From assembly GCA_029532415.1 (NCBI GenBank), contig JAQOTA010000050.1:2108001-2172000 (forward strand): 64,000 nucleotides of DNA, given 5' to 3'. The translations under genes were made by a program, and so were the position numbers. Numbering within the stretch: position 1 is the first letter of the stretch; each line of letters begins with the position of its first letter. Shown here piece after piece: positions 47,986 through 59,499 of the stretch. The stretch is from Marasmius tenuissimus (Eukaryota; Basidiomycota; Agaricomycetes; Agaricales; Marasmiaceae). The notes under the pieces were generated by a model that saw only the letters and a list, made by a program, of their open reading frames with translations, was not told the origin of the DNA and did not search any database.

Positions 47986-48517
47986 AGTGGGATTGGAGAA
48001 CTAGAGATGGGGACGGTTTGCCGTTTGTCATGAGGACTTCTTATTAGATGTTAGCTGTACATCAGCGCCAAATGGACTCCCAACTTGGCTATGTATTGGG
48101 GACATCGCGAGATTCCACATGAGTCGAACATGGAAGTTCTGGAAGAAGTCCCGGCGCCCAGCGCTCTCGGAGACCTCCGGTGCCCACGGTTCCGGGACCG
48201 GAACTCCATCACTAATACCGCGTGCATCAGGTATAGGGTGTATTCCAATCTCTTGCCAATCATGGTTCCTGTTGTCTTCTCGAAATTAATCGCTTTCATG
48301 CCGCTCGCTACGTACATGTTGCAGCGTGTTGCGAGTCCATTTGCCTTCTAAAGCAGCCATATATGTCCATATCATCCTATATCATCCCGTTATCGAACAA
48401 AGTTTGGTTCTGATGCCTTCCAACAAACCTTTTAAACCCCTCCACTGGTTCAAAGACAGGCACCGTTCCAGCGACAGCAAAGAAAACCTCAAGGACACCT
48501 CACAACACCCTACAGAA
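47986..48517. promoter_or_regulatory. Divergent promoter, P450 B / aldo-keto reductase
   Basis: The 532 bp between two opposite start codons contain no gene. The shared position would allow co-regulation of the two tailoring genes. No known operator was identified. Confidence 0.4.
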
Positions 48518-49939
48518 ATGTCCGCGAAAGCACACTATGTTCGACTCGGCAGGACTGGGCTTCGAGTTTCTGTCCCCGTCGTAAGTAGCTGATGGTGGAC
48601 TGATTTTGAGTTTAATCTAACAGTACATATCTCCAGCTTGGGACTATGGGAATCGGGAATCCTGAGTGGATTGTAAGCCCAATCACTTGCTCTTACCGCC
48701 CAATTGTCGCTCAAGTCTTTTCCCAGCCGGGTACTTTGAACGAGGAACAAGTGAGTTCCGCTACAACCTACCATATCAATGTTGGCTTAACAGATTCAAA
48801 GGCATTCCCGGTGCTTCAAGCTGCTTGGGACTCAGGGGTGAACACTTGGGATACCGCAAATATGTACAGGTACGCCCATCCTGTCTTCAGTCCTTAGCGT
48901 TTCTTGTCAGGTTCTCAACTCCTTCTCGCGTAGCAATGGTCTCTCCGAAACGATCATAGGAAAGTTCATAACGCAGGTACATGTCACTGTCACCGTCCCT
49001 TTTCATTGTGTCTAACTTCTTGTGGTCTGCAGAGGAACGTCAATCGTTCAAGACTCGTTCTCATTACCAAGGTCCGATTTCTCGTGGACGAAGAAGAACC
49101 GAAGACTATCACCTCCTACTTCCGTCCCGAGCTTAAAGACACCAGGGACTACGTCAACCAAGGTGGCCTTTCTCGCTCCGCTCTTTTCAATCAGGTCGAT
49201 GCCTGCCTCGCACGTCTACAGACCTCTTACCTCGACGTGCTATTGATTCACATGGCGGACACCGAGACTCCCTTTGAGGAGACAATGTGCGCCCTTAATG
49301 ACCTCGTTCGGTCTGGGAAGGTCAGGTACATTGGTGCCTCCAACGTTCGAGCATGGCAATTCATCGAGATGAACAACGTCGCAGCCCTCAACGGTTGGAC
49401 GCAATTCAGCTGCGTTCAGATGGAGCACTCTCTTCTCTATCGCACAGAGGTACGCCACGACACCTTTTCCTGCCACCTATTCCCTTCAACGTAAAATTCT
49501 TCAACTAGGAACTCGAATTGTTTGCTTACTGCAACCACAAAGGCATTGGCACGCTCGCTTATTCTCCCTTGATGGACGGCCACCTCGCGCGTAAACCTGG
49601 TGAATCCACCCCACGATCCAAGTCCGTCGAAGGGACGTTCTTCGAGAAGAAACGTCGACCTTCTGATCAGGAGATCATCAAAAGGGTGATCGAAACTGCT
49701 GAAAAGAATGATTGGAAGATGGGGCAGGTTGCTCTGGTCTGGAGCCTAACAAAGATCAGCGCTCCGGTAGTGGGTGCGAATTCGGTGAGTATTCCCCAGC
49801 CCGTCCACGTAGAGAAGGAAGCTAATAATGAATGTAGCCGGAGAGGATTCAAGAGGCCATTGTTGCTGGGAAAACGCTGACGGAGGAAGAGATCAAGTAT
49901 TTGGAGCAGCCATACGAACCTCAACCTCCTCGGTTCTGA
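48518..49939 (+). CDS. Aldo-keto reductase
   Basis: An NADPH-dependent AKR of the fungal aryl-alcohol-dehydrogenase/versiconal-reductase type, in several exons. It begins YVRLGRTGLRVS. The catalytic tetrad is visible: Asp and Tyr in NTWDTANMYS, Lys in LVLITKVR, His in VLLIHMAD. The YIGASNVRAWQF motif and GTLAYSPLMDGHLAR follow, with a cofactor-binding end around APVVGANSPERIQEA. It terminates QPPRF. A short exon (CCGGGT...GAACAA, 8 codons) lies between two introns near 48.73 kb. The chosen ATG gives the usual short N terminus; an in-frame ATG 105 nt upstream exists. It probably reduces a carbonyl made by the cluster's oxidases. Confidence 0.9.
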
Positions 49940-50111
49940 TTTTCTGTCCACTCTCGCACTCCATCAAAGACATAGTCTTAGCATTTTCGTCCTTCTCGTA
50001 AAACGTTACAACACTGTCTATCAATCTCCATCAAGTCTGAGATATTGTGATGCAAGCTCGCGTTCTCGCCGCACCTTGTACGAAATGGAACACAAGGAGC
50101 ATGCTGTACTT

Positions 50112-51324
50112 CTATGCCTTCAAACGAGCCTTGATGAACCAGAAGTCATGCAGCGTCTCAACAGCTGGATCCTCCCTCTCTTTCAACCACTTCCTTCGTA
50201 ATTCCGGCGTCATCCCAGCCTTGTCCATATCTTCCCCTATTGGACTAGCAACAATCCTCGTTATTGTGGACAGAAGGGCGCGGGCAAAAGGCGTAGGCCC
50301 TGGTCAATAATGTCAACACTTCGTAATGAGCACACTGGAGAATTCTTACCACAGCGTGACGGATTGGTTGTAAGAGTCAACTCCACTTTTTGAGAGTCCA
50401 CTTCAAGATACAAGTTAGTATCGGCGATGTAACGAACTACGTTCTCTCCGATGATGGGATCCAGGCCTTTCGACCTTAGCATGGGGAGATAGATCTCATC
50501 GAATGTTTTCATTGCTGGCGTAGTGAAACCGACGTGCGGACCAGCATCTTCAATGAGCAGAATTCCGCCTGGTCTGAGAAGGGAGGTCCCAATGAAGCTA
50601 AGAATGTGAGGTATGTGTGCTGTGGGTATCTGGAAAACGAATAGGCGGTGGGCATCCGGACGCTCAAGCGAAAAGCGTGGGACACGTACGTGATAGAAAA
50701 CCAACCTAACATGAACGATGTCGAATTTCTCTCGCTCGACTGGTCCGGGGTTAAGGATGTCAATCAACCAGAAGCTCAAGTTGCTCGGTAGGTCTCTGTA
50801 ATGTCTGATGGTCAAGGTCGTGAGAGAGAGAATGTGGGTTTTCTCGATCGGACCTGGTGGACATCGGTTTCATATCTGCAGCCACTACTGACGCCTCTGG
50901 GTACTCCAGGGCAGCTTGTATAGCCCTAAAAATGAAGTCAGTCATCGGCCGTGCCTGCGTATCACCGACTTTGTAGTATTCACCATGCTCCACTTCCAGC
51001 TCTAAAAAAAGTATGTCAGCGTATTCGCATCTTGGATTCATCTTCGAGGGACTCACCCCAGATCAAGAATCCTTGTAGGCGATAGGTCCCTAAGGTCCGC
51101 CTCAAATAACGACAGCGCACCATCGAAGTGAGCCCTCATGCCCAGATGCAACTCGTCTAGTCTGAGAAACGCGTCGGTGAATATACATTTGCTGAGAGCG
51201 AGGGATGTGATACGAACCTTGAGAATTCAGATCCGTCTACATCCTTGTCCTGAAGTAATGTCGATCATCTTGAATTCATCTCGCAGTGTAAGCCTACCCT
51301 GAGCCAATAATGACTGTCAGCCAT
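50112..51324 (-). CDS. SAM-dependent methyltransferase
   Basis: A class I Rossmann methyltransferase in multiple exons. Motif I is RILDLGAGSGAW, completed across two introns, followed by AIQAALEYPEASVVAADMKP (motif II with acidic end). ILNPGPVEREKFDIVHVRLV and LLRPGGILLIED are motifs IV-V. It ends DFWFIKARLKA. The start MADSHYWLR is inferred because it joins in frame to DKDVDGSEFSRLDELHLGM. Members of this group methylate small-molecule O, N or C atoms. It converges with the AKR gene, 172 bp between stops. Role in tailoring the cluster product is inferred. Confidence 0.82.
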
Positions 51325-52271
51325 CTTCACGAAGCTCGGTACTGAAGGCAAGAAACAAAGCTCCCGGTAACGTCGTCTCGCGAACCGCGAGCAGAAAAAC
51401 CTTGTCATGGCACCCACAGCGCAGTCAACATAACCACCACGAGTAACTGTGGGAAGCACATGTCGCCGGCCGGCGGAGGGAAAAAACGGAGAATCCCTCG
51501 AATAAGTTCAAACGCCTAACGGGTATTCGAATCAGCACACGGTCTCATACGGTTGATCCAGTGAGAAAGCATGGTCGCCGTACTTACGATCCAGGGGTCC
51601 AGAGCTGGCACTTTTGGAGACATGTCGATAATCAAACAAAACACCAAATTCTACCGTTCGATTCTTCATGCCTGGGATCAATGGCAGCTCGAGATAGAGG
51701 AGATAGCACGAGAAACGAGCCACAAGCCACGAGATCTAGGTGGTGGTTCGGCAGAAGCATCTCATGGGATGGTTAGCATCGTCCAGCGGATTTGGCGGGG
51801 TTCTTAGCTTTAGGATATCCATCCGGAAATCTGATTTGCATACATAGTGCTTGTGGTCAATTCATACGAAGATCGAGAATCTGCTAGGCACTCACAGATG
51901 TGAATGTTGACCGAGAGGGGATTTAAGAAAGCTGTGATAAATTGAGGAACAAAGATCGCGATGTTCGAGTAGAAGGTCGGTTCGAACAGGACCAGAGTCT
52001 ATCAGAGTCTATCGCATGATGTGGACTGGGTACTAGGATGCATCGGGCAAGCCGGACTCGGAAATTCGAACCAAATACACCTCATTCCCACAGTTTCCCG
52101 CGAGCGACGCTATACTCCCGACTCCCATGCCATAGCCTACCATGTACCCGGATTTTTGCAAAACCGAACCTCACCATGTGGCTGAAGAATTGGTAGCATT
52201 CTCGGCAGCCGCTGCGGTCAGCAGCAACGCTTCAAGCAGATCTGGAACTTATCCCTCGATAGCCTTTTGGA
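51325..52271. other. Intergenic region, divergent methyltransferase / P450 C
   Basis: No gene supported; small frames on both strands lack motifs. It includes the promoters of both flanking genes. Confidence 0.5.
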
Positions 52272-54244
52272 ATGTCGCTTCTCACCAAGTTTTTGCGCCT
52301 CGAGATTTTTCTCCCATCTCTTCTTGCGACTCTCCTCTTCTTACATCAATATCTCAGCCGAATCTCTTTGCCTCCAAGTGTAGGCAACCTTCATGGTGTC
52401 AAGGAATACCGGTGGTCCGTGTACGCCCGTTTCGCCAAACAGCTTGGTTGTAGTGCTCCTTCATCGTATTTTCTGAACGATATTATTGAGCTATCATCGT
52501 TGAACAGGCCCAGTGATATCAGGCCCGGCTATCGTCGGTAGCTCTGTGGTTGTGCTCAACTCTCGGAAGTCCTTGCACGACTTATTGGAACTTCGGGGAG
52601 CCGTGTTTTCTTCTCGTCCAAAATGGCCAATGGTAGAGCTGCTAGGGAGAGACAAGTGGGCTTAGACATCAATTGCGTCTTGATAAAGACTGACTGAATT
52701 AACGAGCAGTAACGTCGGCTTCACGTACTATGGGGAACGGTTGAAGAAGCTTCGTGGTGTATTGCACAAGTCACTCAATCCTCACGCGTTGTCGGAACAA
52801 TGGTCGCATCTTTTGGACGAGCAGTCCCTCGAACTGTGCAACGCACTCCTGGGGTCCCCGCTCGACCCATATAACGTCGTTGCGCGGAAAATGCAAGAAC
52901 TCGTCACTCTTTTCGCCTATGGCCTTCGCCCTTCTCCCTCGTATCTTCAGCTGACGAAGAAGGTGTCCGAAGAAACGGGAGAAGCTTTTCAACCGGGGCG
53001 ATGGCTGGTCAACTTTATCCCTTTACGTACGAAATCTCACTCCTATCTTGCTCAACACGGTGTCACTAATCGCGAGTAGTTAAATACGTACCACACTGGT
53101 TACCTGGCGCTGGTTTTCAGCGATGGGCAAAGCAAGCAAAAGGGCTGTTTTTGGAAATGGTACGTGAGCCGTTCATTGAAGTACGCAAGAACATGGTAAG
53201 ATTCTCATACGTATCGCAAAATGTGTGCTGAGGTCGGTCTTCTAGGTCACGGGCAATCTATCGCAATCTTTCGTCCTCGAAAGCCTGAAAGATAGGACAA
53301 ATGAACCTGAAATAGTGATGTATGCTGCGGGAAGTCTTTTCAGTGGTAAGCGAGTGCTCTCCTTGCTCGGACATTCATTCTGAATACCGTCGTCGAACCT
53401 TCCAATAGCGGGTACAGAAACAGTATGTAGTTTTTGCGAACTTCTACTCGTGTCTGATCCATCGACTTGAGCTCATCACTGTCCTAATGAACCTCCTCGC
53501 TGTCTTGACGCGCCACCAAGAAGTCCAACAAAAAGCATTCTCAGAGTTGAACCGCCTCGGCCACTTCCCTACCTATTCTGATCTTCCAGACCTGCCCTAC
53601 ATCTCTTGCATCCTGCAGGAGATACATCGACTCTACCCACCCGTTGCACTCATCCCTCACAGTAACATCAGAGAGGAGGTTTACGATGATCTGGAGGAGA
53701 TCAAGGCCCCATTAAGGATCCCGAAAGGGAGTTGGGTCATGGCAAATGTTTGGTAGGCTCCTATCCACTTATGCTCCCGCGACCTCATTGAGTCTTTGTA
53801 AACAGGGCGGTGGTACACAATGAAGATGAATATCCCGAACCTGAACTCTTCAAGCCAGAGAGATTTGAATCCCCTTCTGCCTTGGATCCAAGACTTGTGA
53901 CTTACGGATTTGGTAGACGGTGCGTGTCTCATTACAGAAAAGCGCCTCGCTCGACGATTCACACTAGGCTTATAGGAGATGTCCTGGGGCGCATTTCGCG
54001 GACCGATATCTATCTATCACGATCGCAAGGCTTTTGACCCTCTTCGAGATCCACCCAATCAGCGAAGGAGAGTACCCCATATTGGAGTTCACCGCTGGAC
54101 TCGTTGCGTAAGTTTTGATGTTCGTGGAGGGATCGCTATTGAAACACTAGTCCTTGCAGCGTCCCGAAGCCATTCAAATGTAAATTAGTCCCGAGACCTG
54201 GAGCGAAAGAAGTCCTGGAATGGGCGCGGTCGAATGTATCATAA
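52272..54244 (+). CDS. Cytochrome P450 monooxygenase C
   Basis: A complete multi-exon P450. Hydrophobic anchor LEIFLPSLLATLLFLHQYL; the usual PPGP hinge is shortened to LPPS. I-helix AAGSLFS then AGTET across introns, K-helix E-x-x-R in LQEIHRLYPPV, meander FKPERFESP, heme loop YGFGRR/RCPGAHFA split by an intron. Beyond the loop, frame analysis gives a normal C terminus ending LEWARSNVS. It resembles the O-methylsterigmatocystin-oxidoreductase-like P450 group typical of Agaricomycete terpenoid clusters. Similar in organisation to P450 A (heme loop split at the same Arg-Arg position), so the two may be related by old duplication. Confidence 0.9.
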
Positions 54245-54421
54245 CAGCCACATACAACTTTAATGAATATTTCTACTTCACTCCGTGTGTTGCTCCTCAA
54301 TATGGACTATCCAGCGGAATAAGCATTATCTATACAACGGAGTCATTGCAACAGGTCAATTATCGCCCGCGCTGAGCGTTTTGTTCAAGTTACGAGTACA
54401 ACAAACTCCCTGCATAGGATA

Positions 54422-55636
54422 TTATGCAAGAGCAACAGCCACGTCCAAGACCTTCTCAGGTTCATCCCAGACCGTCTGCGGCAGCGAAATTTCACACGGA
54501 ATGAGATATCACATTATGGATAGATGATGATGGTACGCACGAAGTGATTACCTCCAGGGAGAATCTTGAACTCGACGGTAGCGCCAGCCAATTCTTTGTC
54601 GTCCTGAATGGCCCACATTCCTGCAATCCCAAACGCGGGTGCTTTGCTCCCCGTAAGATACGCGCGTTTTAGGTTGGGGAAGGTACTGGCAATTTCCTTG
54701 TCTGTAAGAGCCGCTATGAGGGCCTTCTTATGCTCATTTTGGAAGAAGAAGAGGAAGGGCAGGTCTGTCGAAGCGTCGTCTCCGTAGGTAACCAACTTGT
54801 CGAGTTTGTCAACGGGAATGTTGTAGAGCGTCGGGACAAGAGCAGGAGTGTGTAGGATCCATTCGAGAAGTTCAGGATCGTGTGGGGTCTCCAAAGTGAA
54901 GTTGCCATGATCGAAATAACCAGTGCACCACTGACCAAACAGCTGAAGGCGTTTGTTCTGAGGAACGGCCTCATCCACCAGAGGACTATAGTTCTGAGAG
55001 GGCATTGGGAGACCAAAACACATTGGCGCCGACTCTGGTGGCATCGCGGACGGGTGAGCTTTACGCCAGCATCTTGAATGTCTCAAAACATACCGTAGAT
55101 AATCAACGAGCGAATGTGTGCACCTAAGCGCTTCTTCACATCATCGGGGAGAGTCTTCGAGTGTGCGATTGCGAGGACGGGAAATATGCCTCCGACGGAC
55201 CACCCTAGCAAGATTGACCCCCCTTTGGTGCTAGAAACGGCAGGAAGATCGTTCTTCGCAATGAATTTATCGACGAATAAAGCAATTTCGTGTCCCCGGG
55301 CCTCAGAATATGCTGCGCGCCCTTCTTCTGTTCCACCGGTGAGAATAGTATTGAGATCATCGGTGCTCAATGAGGTCGATCCAGGGAAAGGACGACGTTG
55401 AATTGCAACTAGACGGACCCCCTTCTTGGAAGCAACGCTGAGCATCTTTTCAAAGACCGCTTCGACACAATCTCAGTTTCCTCACCCCACTGGAAAGAAA
55501 CTTGCAAGTTACCGTTCGTGAAAATCATACCATGGACAGCGAAAACTGTTGTGTAGCTCGCGGATCCTGATGGCGCCCCGCTGTCGAGGTAAGCGAGCTC
55601 TACGCCTGGGGTGACCTTGAGGGTGGGTGAAGGCAT
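54422..55636 (-). CDS. Alpha/beta-hydrolase-fold protein, copy 2 (no signal peptide)
   Basis: A paralogue of the hydrolases at 33.3 and 62.8 kb. Introns fall at the same three places: after the HGMIFTN segment, within the YE codon before the second half, and after GGNHF. Starts MPSPTLKVTPGVELAYL, directly at the first strand, so the secretion leader of the other copies is absent and a cytosolic location is likely. Nucleophile elbow GWSVGG; late GGNHF histidine; ends EPEKVLDVAVALA. It is more diverged than copies 1 and 3 are from each other. Convergent with P450 C, 177 bp between stops. Confidence 0.85.
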
Positions 55637-56262
55637 GATTGAATAAGGAAATGGCGATTGTGAGAGGATGGTATAGATCAAGTCATATAAGTTGTTAAGC
55701 ATGAGAAGCCCGGTTCTGATGTTGTTGATGGCTGACCCAAATCCATCACTCGATGGTTGCCTACACTTCTGTGAGCGGTCAAAAGAACATTTACCGTGGT
55801 ATTCTGATTTACCGTCAAAGAAGATCACTTAGATTATGATCCAATGTCATCGGCGGATTCCTCGGCACAACCCGCCATCGGAGACGATTGTGGTGTTCGT
55901 GAGGTACGAACCAGCTCAGTCAGGTTCAGTCCACTTTCTAAGTGTATAATCACAAACGCGCACTTACGTGGCGCTGGCCCAGTGGCAGCCATATGCTGAT
56001 CATCGGACATATGGAGGTATCTCAGAAAAGAACACCCCAAACAAGCCTCCAATCATTCAATTGGAATTACATACGACACTATAGCCCTCCTTCAGGGTAT
56101 GAAACTACAGATCAACTCCGACGGACGGAATGTCCGGTGAAATCAACAAATAGATACAAAATAATAAAAACACCTAGTATCAGTCAACGCGCCGTCTGGG
56201 GAAACAGACACCGAAATGGCGTTCAAGACTCGAACCTCCATGAGTCCATGCGGCTCGCGAGG
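55637..56262. other. Intergenic region
   Basis: Promoter of hydrolase 2 and 3-prime flank of the DUF6534 gene. Nothing else supported. Confidence 0.45.
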
Positions 56263-58117
56263 TTAGACTGCTTTGACCGGCGAAAACGCGTAATCAACAT
56301 CTCCATGAGTAATCTTGTCATGATGGACCTAAAAACCAGGTCAAACTTCCATGACCATCCAACGGAGTATCAATCTGCGTACCTCGATGGAGGTAACCCC
56401 ACCCTGTGAGTACGTCGACGTATCCTTGGGTAGACGGTGGTTGTATCGCGAATTGTTGAGAGTTTTGAGACCGACTGCTGTGGAACTGTTCCCGGAGTTA
56501 TGGTAAGACGACACGTGTACCCCATCATGCCCGTGAGCGTAGTCGCGGGAGTTCAGATTCGCGAGGAATGAGCTGAAGTAAAGCGAGCAGACGACGAATT
56601 CCAACGTGCAGTAATACAAGGTCGTGGGGTATATCTTGATCTAGAGGAGGATTACGCGGTCTGTTGCGGCGATCAAAGTCGTCAGACTCACAAGGGTCAA
56701 AACGATTGTGACTACGACGGCTGTCAAGGTTCCGCTGGTTACGACTATCATGGTCAAACGGTGTACCATTCGTTTCGTCCTTCACTTCAAGGTGAGTGAT
56801 TTGTATATTGAGACGGATAGAATCCTCCACGCACCTTGTTAATCCGTTCTGTCCCTCGCGGCTCAATAAGAACATCATGCAGATGGCAATGGCGACGTCC
56901 ACTCCAACTGCAGCAGCACGCATCGACATATTCATGTTCTGGATCGAGTCGAATCAGCTTCGAAGAAAACGTACATACTGAAGACGGTTGTAACGACGCA
57001 CAATGAAGAATGGTTTAGCCTGCTCGGCCAATGGTTTATTGAATCTATTTCGTTATGAGATTACTTGGAGGAAAAGCTGAGTTGTAATCCGAATACGCAC
57101 GCCCCGGCGAGATAAACTAACGAGCAATTCAACATCAACGCGCGAGAAAGTGAAAGGAGGGATACGAGACTTACCGATGATTCCAACTAGTTTTTTGGCA
57201 GCGAAGGTTCGGTTATTTCTTTTTCGTTTGACATTGAACCAGAAGGAAACCCACCAGGTTGCCAAATGACTGCAAGGACCTGGACCGGGAGTGTCAAGTC
57301 AGGAGCCGCAAAAACGATGTAGAAGAATACTCACCATAGCACCACAGAAGGCAACTAGACTCGCTTTCTGAACGGGTTCCCTGATAATTTTCGACCCAAC
57401 TGTCGTAAAACATGAGATTAACGGCAATTCGATCTCACGAAGAAGGTTAAACTCACATTTGAAAATGCGGTGGACAAAGTACATCTGAACCGCAAATATG
57501 ACGATAGCCTCGAGCCAAGTATGGTGCTATTGCCGCAAGAGTCAGCTCAATCGACGAAATCTAGTTGCACCGCTATACTCACCAAAAGTTCACTATCAAT
57601 GAAAACTTGTCGGTCAGTACTCACCCCTGTGGCCAACACGAAGCTCACCTCTGGTTCTCGGACAGCCCAGCGATCCGACCGTATTCCTGAATCAATACCT
57701 TCCAGCCTGGAAAGTAAAGGTCAGCGACAGTTCGGGTGCTCAATCTCTGACCTTACCCCCTTTGAGCGTGAGGATCTGGTTGGTAGTGTCAACGCACCAC
57801 AAGGCGCCAACCAGCGCCTTGAGCATTCCGGAGTCCCTTTCTGCGGAGCTGGAGAAAGCGGTCAGATATAAAGCGACACGGAGCCATTGAAGGTCATTAC
57901 TGCATGAAATACAGGAACCTGTGGTAATGACTGTGAGTGATCGTGGTCCTGCAACTGGTGGTCGAAGGTCTTACACCTGTAAAGACGAAATGCCCCAAAC
58001 AGCGGCGGACAAGAACGACCCGACTTGTATCGCGCCGTAAAACGGAGTGATATCGAGGATGATAGGGTTTTCCGTGAAAACTGGAAGAGGACAGTCGCTG
58101 GTAGGGGTTGCGGCCAT
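56263..58117 (-). CDS. DUF6534-type multi-pass membrane protein
   Basis: Agaricomycetes carry many such seven-helix proteins of unknown function. The N terminus reads ITPFYGAIQVGSFLSAAVWG, then, after introns, VFLYFMQRDSGMLKALVGAL and WCVDTTNQILTLKG. A 10-nt microexon (57602-57593) joins to HHTWLEAIVIFAVQMYFVHR. The C-terminal half has AAAVGVDVAIAICMMFLLSR, RLTMIVVTSGTLTAVVVTIV, then IKIYPTTLYYCTLEFVVCSL and FSSFLANLNSRDY, typical of the family. A stop-looking TAG near 56,642 is removed by a 51-bp intron. It ends DYAFSPVKAV. The exons between about 57.4 and 56.95 kb are not fully resolved. No known link to the cluster. Confidence 0.72.
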
Positions 58118-59499
58118 GGCAGGGGAGGTGGGCTGTTGAAGGCTATGTTTCTCGTATCATCTTGAGGCCTCATATACCTGCTGTGATAGGAACCTGGAAG
58201 CACTGTATCCATCCTGAAGAGGTAACTCGATACAAAACTCGCGGTGCCTTGTCGGGACTCGGGTTGCCCTTTCGACTGGCCATGCAAACACATGGGATAA
58301 TCAGGGATAGCTCCAGTGGGAAAGGTGGTGAACTGCCCAATGTTGTGTTCTCCGCCATGATTAGAGCTCTCAGCTCCCGACTTGCTGGTAGCTTGAATCA
58401 ATGGCAACGAACGAATCATCCGGATCACAATACGACGCACAGATGGAAATCTCTTGGTAAATTCTTATGAGAGATTCCCACAATGTAGGATAGCGTAGAA
58501 ATCCCTTGGATAATATGGGGAAGATCAGAAATGAATGGGTGATGTGACGGCATTGAAAGCAGGCAGCGAAGAGCGTATGGTGTCCTGGTAAAGGTGGTCT
58601 TCCCCATTCCCACTGCCAGCAAAACTTTCAAACTTCTCTGAAGTTCACGCTAGACTCCGGGGCGATGTGCCGGCCGTGGGGGCGCCTGCCCAATAGTGTG
58701 ATAGTTTGAACCCGACGAGATCCAAGTCAGCTGCTGCTGGGCCCATGGAGCTCGCCTACTGATAGAAACTATCGCGGGTGACGGGAGGAAAGGTCTGGCC
58801 TGTTTCGGGCCCCTCTGGAAACATGTGGGTACAGAAAGACGGAAACTGCAGCCGAAAGTTCGTGCAAACTTCGTCTCTAAGGACCCAGGACGCCGCCATT
58901 GCTCCGCACGTTCTTATTGAGAACGTCGAATTTCTTCTACTGCGGCGAGAGTCATACGACCGCTAAAACAGACTGCACTTGAGTGTAGGAAGGTCAAGTT
59001 TTCGAAGGGTTCAGACCTCGCAATCAAGCCCGGAAAGCGACTCGTATTCAACGATCCCATTTCGCTAGGAACGCGGGGCCACGGGAAAGAGACCCATTTG
59101 AGCTCTCTCGGAGCCCGAGAGCAGAGAAACCCAGCAGAGCCGAGGCACGACTGTCCCAAGTAGCGAGAGCCCGGGCCGTAGCTGAACGAAGCGAAGTACT
59201 TTGATATCCGCAGCTGAACTCTGTAGCCTGCTAGAATTACAAGATGAAACCGAAAACGGTAGTTGCCACTGGGCTCGAGGAGGTACTTTGTTCTCAAAGA
59301 GAAAAGCTCCGGCAAGCTCGAGTTGGCCGCACTATATTGGAGGACGTAGTCGAGAAGGACAAGGTCTTGCCATGCATTCCAGATTAGTTTGGGAGAGGTC
59401 CGAGGGACTAAGAGGGAGGTGTCACAACGTGACAGTGACACCGCGTTCGAATTGCGAATCTTCAGACTCAGACCAGCGTCCCCAAATCGCATATCGACT
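58118..59499. other. Intergenic region
   Basis: Divergent upstream region of the DUF6534 and SWD1 genes, 1.38 kb. Frames such as 58914-59561 (minus) show no motif and overlap frames on the other strand. No RNA gene seen. Confidence 0.5.

Noticed and set aside
56642..56644. Apparent TAG stop in the DUF6534 gene
   Set aside because: It falls at the 3-prime end of a 51-bp GT-AG intron whose removal restores a transmembrane helix.
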